A DNA stretch of 64,000 bases from Atopobium minutum (lineage in GTDB: Bacteria; Actinomycetota; Coriobacteriia; Coriobacteriales; Atopobiaceae), in contig FNSH01000001.1 of assembly GCA_900105895.1 (NCBI GenBank), forward strand, positions 496,001 through 560,000. Reading direction: 5' to 3'. The notes beneath the pieces are model-generated. The model was not told where the DNA came from. It saw only the letters and a list, made by a program, of their open reading frames with translations, and searched no databases. Shown here piece by piece: positions 18,201 to 26,743 of the stretch. A program made the position numbers and the translations under genes. Every line of letters starts with the position of its first letter. Positions within the stretch are counted from its first letter, which is position 1.

Positions 18201-19418
18201 TTAAACCAAGCGAGCCCAACGGCGCTTACCAGCCTGAATAGTGGTTCCTGCAGAGAAGAGCTCGGGGGCTACGTTATAGCAATGCGGCGCAACGGACTCA
18301 CCGTTAATCTTAACGCCACCACCATCAATCAGACGGCGTGCCTCACCTGCAGTCTTTGCAATCTGCACGTCCACCATAAGCTTGGCAAGGTACACCATAC
18401 CTTCGTCGTTTGTCTCAACCGTACTAAGGGCAAACTCGGCGATATTCTCGGGAATCTCATTACGCTTAAAGGTTGCATCAAAAGCGGCTTGTGCTGCCTC
18501 ACCAGCACCCGCACCGTGATACAGATCGCAGATATTACGTGCAAGCATGCGCTTAAGGGCATAGGGATCAGCACTGCCATCGGCAAACTGTGCATCGATC
18601 TTCTCGACCTCATCCACAGAAAGCGTAGAGCACAGGCGGAAGTACATGGGGATGAGCTCATCTGCAATGGACATGAGCTTGCCATACATATCGTCCGCAG
18701 GATCGGTAAGGCCAACATAGTTTTTGTAGCTCTTGGACATCTTTTTGCTGCCATCTAGACCAACAAGCAGCGGCATGGTCAGAGCAACCTGCGGCTCCAT
18801 GCCCTGAGCACGCATGAGATCGCGGCCGGCAAGCAGGTTAAAGATCTGATCATTGCCGCCCATCTCTACATCTGCATTAATCACTACGGAATCATACGCC
18901 TGCAGCACAGGGTAAATGAACTCATGCAAAGAAATGGACATGCCATTGGTATAGCGATTGTGGAAGTCCTCGCGCTCCAAAATACGGGCAACGTTAAACT
19001 GACTCATAAGGCCCAACATGTCAGAAAGCTGCATGGGCTTGAGCCATTCGCCGTTGTACACAATAGTGGTTTTTTCTGGGTCCAACACCTTCATAGCCTG
19101 AGCAACGTAGGTTTTAGCATTTTCTTCTACCTGCTGCTCAGTCAGAGGAGGACGAGTGGAGTCACGACCCGAGGGATCACCAATCAAAGCGGTGCCATTA
19201 CCAATAATGAGCGTTACTTTGTGGCCCAAATCTTGGAACTGACGCATTTTGCGCAGGGGAACTGCATGCCCCAAATGCAGGTCAGGACTGGTTGGATCTA
19301 CGCCAAGCTTAATATTGAGTGCGCAGCCCTTCTCGAGCTTCTTTTTGAGTTCATCCAAGGGAACAATCTGCATGGTTCCAGACGTAATTATTTTGAGTTG
19401 CTCATCAACAGAAAGCAC
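18201..19418 (-). CDS. tyrS: Tyrosyl-tRNA synthetase
   Basis: Class I aminoacyl-tRNA synthetase of 405 aa that charges tRNA-Tyr. The HIGH-type motif is PDLHLGHAVPLRKM, near residues 50-62. The KMSKS motif is DGSKKMSKSYKNYVG, at about 230-244. A C-terminal S4 RNA-binding domain ends the protein (AKTAGEARRLIDGGGVKING). The start is GTG 19418: GGAGGG lies 7 nt upstream. An upstream ATG at 19433 has no ribosome-binding site, and the GGAGGG lies just inside it. Its own leader contains a terminator-like hairpin 37 nt before the start. Confidence 0.93.
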   Translation of the reverse strand: MLSVDEQLKIITSGTMQIVPLDELKKKLEKGCALNIKLGVDPTSPDLHLGHAVPLRKMRQFQDLGHKVTLIIGNGTALIGDPSGRDSTRPPLTEQQVEENAKTYVAQAMKVLDPEKTTIVYNGEWLKPMQLSDMLGLMSQFNVARILEREDFHNRYTNGMSISLHEFIYPVLQAYDSVVINADVEMGGNDQIFNLLAGRDLMRAQGMEPQVALTMPLLVGLDGSKKMSKSYKNYVGLTDPADDMYGKLMSIADELIPMYFRLCSTLSVDEVEKIDAQFADGSADPYALKRMLARNICDLYHGAGAGEAAQAAFDATFKRNEIPENIAEFALSTVETNDEGMVYLAKLMVDVQIAKTAGEARRLIDGGGVKINGESVAPHCYNVAPELFSAGTTIQAGKRRWARLV

Positions 19419-19454
19419 TGCTCTACCCTCCATGGGTTGTATGACGTACCGTAC

Positions 19455-19482
19455 AAAAAGACGCGCGAGAAACCCACGCGCC
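19455..19482 (-). terminator. Terminator-like hairpin in the tyrS leader
   Basis: On the minus strand GCGCG-TGGGTTTCT-CGCGC is followed by GTCTTTTTG. It ends only 37 nt before the tyrS GTG, leaving no room for a promoter after it. It either ends the upstream DUF6056 transcript or attenuates tyrS. No T-box (AGGGTGGNACCGCG) is visible. Confidence 0.5.
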
Positions 19483-19570
19483 CAAACCTTATTTTTTAGG
19501 ATAGCGCACAAGAACAAATCAAGCGCTCACAACAGACACGATTAAATAAAACCGTAATTAGTAACCGTAA

Positions 19571-21283
19571 TTAGCGAGAAGCCTTCTTGACCTGTGATGG
19601 ATACGGAGAATACCCGATAATTGACTTTTTCCCATACCACTGCGCCAAGCGATAATTGATGTAGTTGTCCATGGTATCCCGGATATCACCCATCAGCAAA
19701 ACGTGAGGAACATTTTGATAGAAAGGCACCTTTAGTTCTTGTTCGTGCGAGGTTTCAATCAAATAGATGCGATGAGATACTTGCTTGTCATATGCCTGTG
19801 CCTGGCCGGTAACCACGGAATGCAAAGCGGACAAACTTGACAGCTTTTCTCGATACCCATCGTCTAGGTAGATAGCGCCTAAGCTTACTGCAAAAATAAG
19901 CCCTATAGCTGCACAGATGCTGCTCGCCTTTTGTGCCGAGAAAGGCAAGTGCGGGCTTGGGCTTGCGTGTTGAGGATCTCCGTGCCCAAAAGCTACGTTG
20001 CCAGAACGGCTGTCCACATCCTGCACGGCAACAGCGAGATCATGTACGGCGACAACATCCCGCACCGCGGCGGCACTGCCCGGCACGGCAGCTTCTTCAG
20101 TGAGACGCCTATGCACTACCCAGCCCGTCCACCAGATAAGATTTATAACTCCCAGCACAACCATAAGATCAAAGCGACAATTTTGCACGCGACCAGGACC
20201 TGCGGTGCCCATAGAATAAAACGTAGGGGTAAAACTGGAAACAAACAGTGCTACACTTGCTATGCTTACCAACCCTGGATAGCTAAAGCTCCATGTTTTT
20301 GCAGCGCCACTATGGTGTAACACATACACCACTAGTGGGAGTAAAAATAGCAGCATAAGCAGTACAAACCCGCTCGACCACTCCGTGAGATACCTCAGCC
20401 CTGCAACCACAGACTGCACAAGCGTGTCCACTACCCCCAGCTTGGTATCGGGAAATTGCGTTTGCTGACGCACGTCGTTGCCCGGCGCAGAAAAACTCAC
20501 AAGGGCACCAAGCACCAGCGCAATGGTAGGAATTGCTATACAAGCCACCTTGCTACTGCGCTTTACCACTGCCACCAAAGTTGCAATGATTCCCACTTCA
20601 AGCGCCACAAGCAGTGTGACAAAGTTACCGCCGGCAACAAAGAGCGCCAAGAGCGTTGCAACAAAAACCCGCACAGCAAGCACCCAGGGTTTATCGACAG
20701 CCATAGTTCGGATAACAAACCCAATAAGCAAAAGCAGCAATGCATGATAGCCCGTGTAGTACAAAGCGCTGTTGTACCAAAAGATGCCCTCTACCGGGCT
20801 TGGTTGCAGCAATATCTGTATGATAAGCACTGCCGATGCCACACTTAACCAGGCATAACTGTGATCGGACAAACACAGCTGCATGCCGGCATGTACAAAA
20901 TAAAACGTACACCCAACCAGCAAAGCAAGAACAAGCCAGGCGCTCACTATGTAAGCACTTTCCGAGAAAACCCCTGGCTGGATTGCCATTAAAAAAATAG
21001 CAGAATAGGTACCCTGCCAATCAAACCACGCAACCACAACCTGTCTTAAGGCTTCTGCCAGCGCTGCCCCCACGTTGCCGCCCGATTGCTGCAAGGCAAG
21101 ATGGGCCCATACGCCGTAGTGCCAGTCATCCGCATACGAATGATTAAAAAGAGAAATGACAAGCAGGGGAAGCAGCACTATACACAGCATACCGATGCTT
21201 CCTACACCCAAGGCGAGAAAATCTGCGCACTTTGTCACAGAGTGCACACCACGATCAGCTACCTGTTGGTGTTGTGTCTCCAC
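19571..21283 (-). CDS. Polytopic membrane protein, DUF6056-like
   Basis: A 570-aa integral membrane protein with about 12 transmembrane segments. The first periplasmic loop carries NHSYADDWHYGVW, and a later loop has SFSAPGNDVRQQTQ, both features of the DUF6056 family of presumed GT-C-like or lipopolysaccharide-assembly membrane proteins. A poorly conserved Ala/Val/Asp-rich loop lies around residues 400-450. The C-terminus is a soluble tail (NYINYRLAQWYGKKSIIGY). Function is unknown; surface glycan assembly is inferred from family context and the neighbouring glycosyltransferase. A TAATTACGGTT direct repeat spans its stop codon. Confidence 0.7.
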   Translation of the reverse strand: METQHQQVADRGVHSVTKCADFLALGVGSIGMLCIVLLPLLVISLFNHSYADDWHYGVWAHLALQQSGGNVGAALAEALRQVVVAWFDWQGTYSAIFLMAIQPGVFSESAYIVSAWLVLALLVGCTFYFVHAGMQLCLSDHSYAWLSVASAVLIIQILLQPSPVEGIFWYNSALYYTGYHALLLLLIGFVIRTMAVDKPWVLAVRVFVATLLALFVAGGNFVTLLVALEVGIIATLVAVVKRSSKVACIAIPTIALVLGALVSFSAPGNDVRQQTQFPDTKLGVVDTLVQSVVAGLRYLTEWSSGFVLLMLLFLLPLVVYVLHHSGAAKTWSFSYPGLVSIASVALFVSSFTPTFYSMGTAGPGRVQNCRFDLMVVLGVINLIWWTGWVVHRRLTEEAAVPGSAAAVRDVVAVHDLAVAVQDVDSRSGNVAFGHGDPQHASPSPHLPFSAQKASSICAAIGLIFAVSLGAIYLDDGYREKLSSLSALHSVVTGQAQAYDKQVSHRIYLIETSHEQELKVPFYQNVPHVLLMGDIRDTMDNYINYRLAQWYGKKSIIGYSPYPSQVKKASR

Positions 21284-21419
21284 ACCTGCTCCTTTACCTG
21301 CTTTGCCTCTCTACGTTTTACCATATCCTCTTATAGACCATAGCTGGAGCAAGCATTCTGAGTGTGATACGCCTGTGGAATTCACAGTAAAATGCTAGGT
21401 AACACAAATACATTTTCTA

Positions 21420-21448
21420 TTGACGCTCACTTTATGGGGCAAGATAGT
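21420..21448 (+). promoter_or_regulatory. Putative promoter of the PBP gene
   Basis: TTGACG and GATAGT are separated by 17 nt, about 85 nt upstream of the PBP start codon. The -35 is near consensus, the -10 moderate. Confidence 0.45.
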
Positions 21449-21533
21449 TCACAATTAAGAGTTACTTACGTTCGCATCCTGTCATAAAGGCAGACAGACT
21501 ATCTTCCAATGGGCGAACAAGAGGAGGGTTTTA

Positions 21534-23609
21534 ATGGGTGTTCGCACACGGAGAGCTCATAGGCATGCTCAAACTCATGCTTTTGGCTTTGGTGTACTTG
21601 GCGTCTTTGGTTTTATTGGACTGTTGGGTATTGCACTCATGGTCTCCTTGGGTTCGCTTATGGCCTTTTGGCTAACTGACCTGCCAGATTACAAATCTGC
21701 AGATGCCTACTTGGTTGCAGAACCAACCACCGTATATGACGTCAAGGGCAATGTTATTGCCAACTTTTACCTACAAAACCGTAAAAGTGTAACCATGGAA
21801 GACGTCTCCCCCTACGTTCTTAAAGGTACCGTAGATACCGAGGACCTTCGTTTTTACAAGCACAACGGCGTGGACCCCTATGGCATTATGCGCGCGATAT
21901 TTTCTAATGCCTCTGGTGGATCAGAAGGTGCATCCACCATTACGCAGCAGCTCGTTCGCAACACTGTTTTGTCGGACGAACAGTTTGATAAGACTATCAA
22001 GCGTAAAGTACGTGAGGCCTACATTGCTGTAGAGATGGAAAAGACCTACACCAAAGATCAGATTCTTATGATGTACCTCAATACCATTTACTATGGCCAG
22101 GGAGCCTACGGTATTGAGGCTGCCTCTATTACGTACTTTAACAAGCACGCTAATGAGCTAACGCTTGCAGAAGCAGCAACTCTTGTGGGTATTCCCAACT
22201 CCCCTACTGCCTACGACCCTACGGTTAACCCCAATGACTCCAAAGCCCGTCGCAACCTCGTTCTTAAGCGTATGCTCAAGCAGGGCGACATTACGCAAGA
22301 AGAGTATGACGCAGCTTCTCAGGAAGACATCGTACTTAACCGTGGTCAGTCTGTAACCAGCGAGAAGGGCAAGTACCCATACTTTACCAGCTATATTGCA
22401 TCGCTGTTATCCGAGGATTTTGATGCTAAGACCATCTATCAGGGTGGTATGAAGGTATACACCACGCTCGATCCAGACAAGCAGGAAGCTGCCGAGAAGG
22501 CCGTCCAGGCACAGCTTGATTCCATTGGTAATAAAGAGCTGGAAAGCGCTTTGGTGGCCATCAACAACAAGAATGGCTACATTGATGCCATGGTAGGTGG
22601 ACGTGACTATGACACCAACCAATTTAACCTGGCAACACAGGCTCGCCGTCAACCGGGCTCCAGCTTTAAGGCCTTTACGTTAGCTGCAGCTATTTCCCAG
22701 GGACTTAATCCTCAAACCTACCTTAACTGCAACTCACCCATCCAGGTAACGCCTACGTGGCGCGTTCAAAACTATGGCAATACCAACTATGGCACCATCT
22801 CTTTTGCACGCGCAACAGAGATTTCTTCCAACACGGGCTATGTACAAGTTGCGCAGGCTATTGGTGGCTCTGCTATTTCTAGTACCGCAAAGAGTATGGG
22901 TATTGGAGTAGACATTCCCTCGTACGCATCTATTACTTTGGGTACCATTGGTGTTCCACCCATACAGATGGCAGAGGCCTATTCCACCTTGGCTAACAAC
23001 GGCATTCACCGTAATGCGGTTGCCATTACTAAGATTGAGGACCGCAACAATAACACGGTATATGAGCATAAGGAGCAAAGCTCTCAAGCCATTTCTGGTG
23101 AAGTAGCCTATGCAACCACACAGGTACTGCAAGGTGTTGTTTCCAACGGTACCGCTACGGCTGTACGCAGCTATGCTCCCCATGTTAACCAGCCTATTGC
23201 TGGTAAAACGGGTACTACAGAAAACGCTCGCGACCTGTGGTTTGTAGGCTATACGCCTCAAACTACCGTTGCCGTTTGGACTGGCTTTAGAGAAGAAAAG
23301 ACCATCTATGTGCATGGCTCTGCTGGCCACCCCTCCAACACCTCCTGTCCCATTCTTGGTAGGTATTTGGAAATGACCTTAGCAGGTGCCGAGCGCCAGG
23401 AATTTACTTCTAGCCCTGCACCAACCTACAAACCCGCTAGTTCATGGCCGTTTGCTAAGTATCAAAAGCCAGAAACTCTTGCACAAACACTGGAAGACAA
23501 CTCTCAAACAGAGGAAGAGACAGATCAGCAAGACACGGATGATACCGAACCCACCACCTCTACCGCTCCTGATTCCAATTCTTCTGATGAGGCCGCTGGG
23601 GACGAGTAA
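21534..23609 (+). CDS. Class A penicillin-binding protein (transglycosylase/transpeptidase, PBP1A-like)
   Basis: Bifunctional peptidoglycan synthase of 691 aa. A short cytoplasmic Arg/His-rich start and one transmembrane helix (about 15-45) precede a GT51 glycosyltransferase domain (DTEDLRFYKHNGVDPYG, GASTITQQLVRN). The transpeptidase domain has the catalytic SxxK in GSSFKAFTLAAAI, the SxN motif in ISSNTGYVQVA and the KTG motif in AGKTGTTENARDLWFVGY. The last 80 residues are an acidic Ser/Thr/Asp-rich tail. The ATG has GAGGAGGG 5 nt upstream. Followed by an intrinsic terminator; monocistronic. Confidence 0.94.
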   Translation: MGVRTRRAHRHAQTHAFGFGVLGVFGFIGLLGIALMVSLGSLMAFWLTDLPDYKSADAYLVAEPTTVYDVKGNVIANFYLQNRKSVTMEDVSPYVLKGTVDTEDLRFYKHNGVDPYGIMRAIFSNASGGSEGASTITQQLVRNTVLSDEQFDKTIKRKVREAYIAVEMEKTYTKDQILMMYLNTIYYGQGAYGIEAASITYFNKHANELTLAEAATLVGIPNSPTAYDPTVNPNDSKARRNLVLKRMLKQGDITQEEYDAASQEDIVLNRGQSVTSEKGKYPYFTSYIASLLSEDFDAKTIYQGGMKVYTTLDPDKQEAAEKAVQAQLDSIGNKELESALVAINNKNGYIDAMVGGRDYDTNQFNLATQARRQPGSSFKAFTLAAAISQGLNPQTYLNCNSPIQVTPTWRVQNYGNTNYGTISFARATEISSNTGYVQVAQAIGGSAISSTAKSMGIGVDIPSYASITLGTIGVPPIQMAEAYSTLANNGIHRNAVAITKIEDRNNNTVYEHKEQSSQAISGEVAYATTQVLQGVVSNGTATAVRSYAPHVNQPIAGKTGTTENARDLWFVGYTPQTTVAVWTGFREEKTIYVHGSAGHPSNTSCPILGRYLEMTLAGAERQEFTSSPAPTYKPASSWPFAKYQKPETLAQTLEDNSQTEEETDQQDTDDTEPTTSTAPDSNSSDEAAGDE

Positions 23610-23633
23610 TACACCTCTGCATACACAAGCAAA

Positions 23634-23669
23634 TCCCTCATCCTGTACCTACAGGGTGAGGAATTTTTA
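23634..23669 (+). terminator. Intrinsic terminator after the PBP gene
   Basis: An 11-bp stem CCTCATCCTGT / ACAGGGTGAGG (one G-U pair, loop ACCT) is followed by AATTTTTAT, 25 nt after the stop codon. Confidence 0.85.
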
Positions 23670-23767
23670 TAACCGATAAGCAATCAATTACGCATACAGC
23701 TCATATCCGCACGCTGTAACATGCACTGAATTCTAAGCTGCAGCTACACTGGGTCTTAAGCCGCAGT

Positions 23768-24199
23768 TTAAGCATTGCGCAGCTTATTTACCAATACCTC
23801 AAAATCAGCACCGGTCTTTGCGGCATCGGTAACCACCAAGATGGTGTCATTGCCTGCCAGAGAACCAACAACAGTAGGAAGATCTGCTGCGTCAATAGCG
23901 GCGGCAATACCAGGGGCAGTACCTGGCTGGGCTTTAATCAAAACCTGGTTATCTACGCGACGAACACTCTGTACCAGCTCAGACACCATACGCTGAAGAT
24001 GCAGGTCCTCTGCAAGAACGTAAATCCCCTCAGGGAGCTTCCGCAAACCCATATCTGCAATGTCACGCGAGACGGTTGCTTGCGTGCAGTTATAGCCGTC
24101 ATCCATAAGCTCCTGCACAAGGGCACGTTGCGTACGGATGGACTTGCTTCGGACAATGTCGCGAATAGCATCTTGCCTGCTGTTGCGCTTTTTAACCAT
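23768..24199 (-). CDS. argR: Arginine repressor ArgR
   Basis: Hexameric arginine-sensing repressor of 143 aa. The N-terminal winged helix (RQDAIRDIVRSKSIRTQ, then CTQATVSRDIADMGLRKL) binds ARG boxes. The C-terminal domain carries the arginine-binding and oligomerisation motif GTAPGIAAAIDAADLP, followed by GSLAGNDTILVV with the key Asp. ATG 24199 is 9 nt from AAGGAG; the TTG further up is too close to that site. No arginine genes lie nearby. The palindromic stretch upstream may be its own operator. Confidence 0.93.
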   Translation of the reverse strand: MVKKRNSRQDAIRDIVRSKSIRTQRALVQELMDDGYNCTQATVSRDIADMGLRKLPEGIYVLAEDLHLQRMVSELVQSVRRVDNQVLIKAQPGTAPGIAAAIDAADLPTVVGSLAGNDTILVVTDAAKTGADFEVLVNKLRNA

Positions 24200-24223
24200 G
24201 AACGACAACTCCTTATTGAAACA

Positions 24224-24251
24224 GCTTAATTATTGGATAATCAAGCTTGAT
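24224..24251. promoter_or_regulatory. Overlapping palindromes upstream of argR (possible ArgR operator)
   Basis: GCTTAATTAT-TGG-ATAATCAAGC (one mismatch) overlaps the perfect palindrome ATCAAGCTTGAT. They lie 25-50 nt upstream of the argR ATG. AT-rich dyads in this position fit self-regulation, but the match to the ARG-box consensus is only loose. Confidence 0.35.
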
Positions 24252-24379
24252 CACTATTCCGTAGTCATGTATCTTTTAACGCATAAAACACTAGCAAAGA
24301 TGTATGCAAATGCAAGAAATAATTCTATGAAAGCGCACGATTTATACCCTGAATTGACATATATTTCATTTTTATTGCA

Positions 24380-25540
24380 TTAAGCATGCAGAAATATACT
24401 CTGAAATGGCAAAACCCCAAATTGTCCTCCAAAGTATACGCGAATAAACGTTGCAAGAAGCCAACAAGCCATAATTGCAAGAATATATGCATAACGCTTA
24501 TTGAGGGACTTTTCTTTCATAACGGCAACAGGTAATTGCAGTACAACAAAGGGGGCAAAATAACGAGCAATGCGCTCAAAAATAAAGGGCATATACAGAC
24601 CAGCAACTGCAGATGCACAACCTAAAACACTCAGGAGCAGCAACGCGTTATCCCAGCGTGAAAGCTTCTGTTTTCCTCTTAATTGCCAAAGCATAAAGGC
24701 AAGACAGATGCTCATCACAATAATGCTGTCCCAATGAGGAGAAACAGCTGCATACCCTGTAGCGCTATCGGATAAGTAATATGCATACCGAGTGGCGGCA
24801 AGCAAGATTTTACTGACATTTTTAGCTACATAGCCCACCGCCAACAGCACAGCCAACAAAACCACAGCTCGCCGAGCGTTAAGCTTCAAGAAATACAAGG
24901 GCCACACCAGCAAAAAGATAAGAGCACTTGCGTGAAACGATGCGGCTACGACAACCCAAACCGTATACCGAGCGAAGTATCCAAGCGCACGGTAGGGTTG
25001 TTCTAACGCATTGTTTTTATCGGTAGCAGCGCTTTGCTCCGTACAGGCATGCTGGACAAATGCCGATGGATCAATCCATTCCAGGGCGTTAAAGATACAT
25101 GCCAAGGCCATCCATTGGCGAATGATGTTGTAGGTCTCAAAGTAAAAGCCTGCGACAAAAAAGAGAGCAAGGGTAAAGGTAGGATGAATAGAAAGTCGTT
25201 TGCAGGCGCGCAGCATAAGCAGATAAATAAAGGCGGAACTCACAGCAAATAACAACTGGGGCGATGTGCTGATACTCCACAAGACACGTATAAGCAAAAC
25301 AAAACCAATGTCCATACCCTGTGGAATAGAACCTCCAGAGCCATAGATGGTATATAGCTCGGAATAGCCCTGGAAGCGAGAATAATCAACGCCAATATCA
25401 AGACGGACGGCTGCAGGAAGCCACATAAGCACAAACGCGACTGCCCACAAGAGCTGCTGCTGACGCTTGGTACACCGCACTGTTTGTGCATACCAAATAA
25501 AAGCACAGCTCAGAAATGCAAGAGAGGCGTATATCAGCAT
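24380..25540 (-). CDS. EpsG family membrane protein (exopolysaccharide polymerase-like)
   Basis: A 386-aa membrane protein with 10-11 transmembrane segments of the EpsG/Wzy-like family, thought to polymerise glycan repeat units at the outer face of the membrane. Family hallmarks are the first large loop AAVRLDIGVDYSRFQGY (about 45-60) and FYFETYNIIRQWMALACIFNA (about 130-150). Its start overlaps the end of the Wzz-like gene by 7 nt and a GtrA gene lies before that, so the three are one transcription unit. No glycosyltransferase or flippase is in this unit. Confidence 0.82.
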   Translation of the reverse strand: MLIYASLAFLSCAFIWYAQTVRCTKRQQQLLWAVAFVLMWLPAAVRLDIGVDYSRFQGYSELYTIYGSGGSIPQGMDIGFVLLIRVLWSISTSPQLLFAVSSAFIYLLMLRACKRLSIHPTFTLALFFVAGFYFETYNIIRQWMALACIFNALEWIDPSAFVQHACTEQSAATDKNNALEQPYRALGYFARYTVWVVVAASFHASALIFLLVWPLYFLKLNARRAVVLLAVLLAVGYVAKNVSKILLAATRYAYYLSDSATGYAAVSPHWDSIIVMSICLAFMLWQLRGKQKLSRWDNALLLLSVLGCASAVAGLYMPFIFERIARYFAPFVVLQLPVAVMKEKSLNKRYAYILAIMACWLLATFIRVYFGGQFGVLPFQSIFLHA

Positions 25541-26106
25541 TTGTCTTGCTCCTTGGGTTTATGAACATACAGAGCAATTGCCGCAAACAACGCCGCGCCG
25601 GCAAGGCTAAAGCTAACAACCCATGCACAAAAGACAGGTGCCAAAATGGTAGCAGCATCTAAGGAAGTCACGCTTTGTGCTTGCTGTGCTACTAAGGTAT
25701 ACGTTCCATCGCTTGATGCATAGGCATGTTCAAAGAATTGAGTTGCCTTATCCGCCAGCTGCTGCTGAGTAAACCTTTGCTGCTCTGAGGAATTGGCACC
25801 GATAAGGGCATAGATACAGCCATCATGTTTGGAATACAGATACATCCATGCAGCACTCTGTTCCATCCAAGCCTGCTTAAACTGTTTTTGTGCACGTAAA
25901 GTGACAAAGTTACGCGCTACTTCTCGAGGACTTACCCTGTATGAAGGAGCAGCCTGTACCTCATAGGTACACAACTCAAATGATTTACCTGAAGGCAGCG
26001 GCACTCCACCCACATACCAAGCTGCAACACCACCAATGAGTGCACCCACCAGCGCGCCAAGAACTACGCTATAAAGATGCTGACGTATGTACTCAAAAAA
26101 TTGCAT
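25534..26106 (-). CDS. Two-helix membrane protein, possible chain-length determinant (Wzz-like)
   Basis: A 190-aa protein with one transmembrane helix near the N-terminus (YSVVLGALVGALIGGVAAWY), an extracellular domain of about 110 residues with a mostly helical, Gln-rich middle, and a second helix at the C-terminus (ILAPVFCAWVVSFSLAGAAL) ending in a short basic tail. This topology and its place before an EpsG polymerase fit the Wzz/capsule chain-length class, but no clear signature motif was found. Start ATG 26106. Coupled to the downstream epsG-like gene by overlap. Confidence 0.6.
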   Translation of the reverse strand: MQFFEYIRQHLYSVVLGALVGALIGGVAAWYVGGVPLPSGKSFELCTYEVQAAPSYRVSPREVARNFVTLRAQKQFKQAWMEQSAAWMYLYSKHDGCIYALIGANSSEQQRFTQQQLADKATQFFEHAYASSDGTYTLVAQQAQSVTSLDAATILAPVFCAWVVSFSLAGAALFAAIALYVHKPKEQDKC

Positions 26107-26127
26107 AGCTAAGGCCTTCGCGGTAGC

Positions 26128-26595
26128 TTATTCACTGGTAGCTGCGTCAGCCTTATCGCCAGCTACATCAGCTTCATGAGAAGCACCTGCATCCAACCAG
26201 ACTTTACGAGACACAAAGTTCCACACCATAACAAGACCTGTGGCAACTACCTTTACTCCTACATAGTAAGGACCATGTGCATAGTCGATGCCTACAGCAC
26301 CAAAAGCAAGCTCACCCAGCCACATGATAAGCGAATTAAGAAGCAAGCCTATAACGGAGAGCACAAAGAAGATGATAAACTCGCGTGTTTTAGAGAGATC
26401 TTCTCGGTGAGTAAATACATACCGCATAGATGCAAGGTAGTTAAAAATTGCAGACAGAGTAAAGGAGATAGCGGAGGCAAGAATGGGGTTCATGCCCAGC
26501 CATTCATGTAAAGCAATCAGAACGGCAAAGTCCACAAAGGTGGCCAGAACGCCCACAACGCCAAACTTTACAATCTGTGCCAACAATTTATTCAT
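26128..26595 (-). CDS. GtrA family membrane protein
   Basis: A 155-aa GtrA-like protein with four transmembrane helices, thought to flip or position polyprenyl-linked sugars. The first helix region QIVKFGVVGVLATFVDFAVL is characteristic, and NYLASMRYVFTHRED closes the second helix pair. The C-terminal 25 residues are a charged soluble tail. ATG 26595 was chosen to match the usual family length; 14 extra upstream codons lack a ribosome-binding site. First gene of the GtrA/Wzz-like/EpsG group. A matching GtrB-type glycosyltransferase is found 7 kb away at 33817. Confidence 0.87.
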   Translation of the reverse strand: MNKLLAQIVKFGVVGVLATFVDFAVLIALHEWLGMNPILASAISFTLSAIFNYLASMRYVFTHREDLSKTREFIIFFVLSVIGLLLNSLIMWLGELAFGAVGIDYAHGPYYVGVKVVATGLVMVWNFVSRKVWLDAGASHEADVAGDKADAATSE

Positions 26596-26743
26596 ACCTA
26601 AAGTACCTTCTGTCGTTTTATATGAAGCCAATATCATAATACACGTGCGCTTATGGCGAATCCGCGCTATATTAAAGCTATATTAAGTATCAATAAAGCA
26701 TGTAAACCCGCATGCAGCCTGGTTGGTTAAACAAAGGAGCCCT

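Noticed and set aside
19419..19570. T-box riboswitch for tyrS
   Set aside because: The conserved AGGGTGGNACCGCG element and a long specifier leader are missing; only about 150 nt separate the genes.
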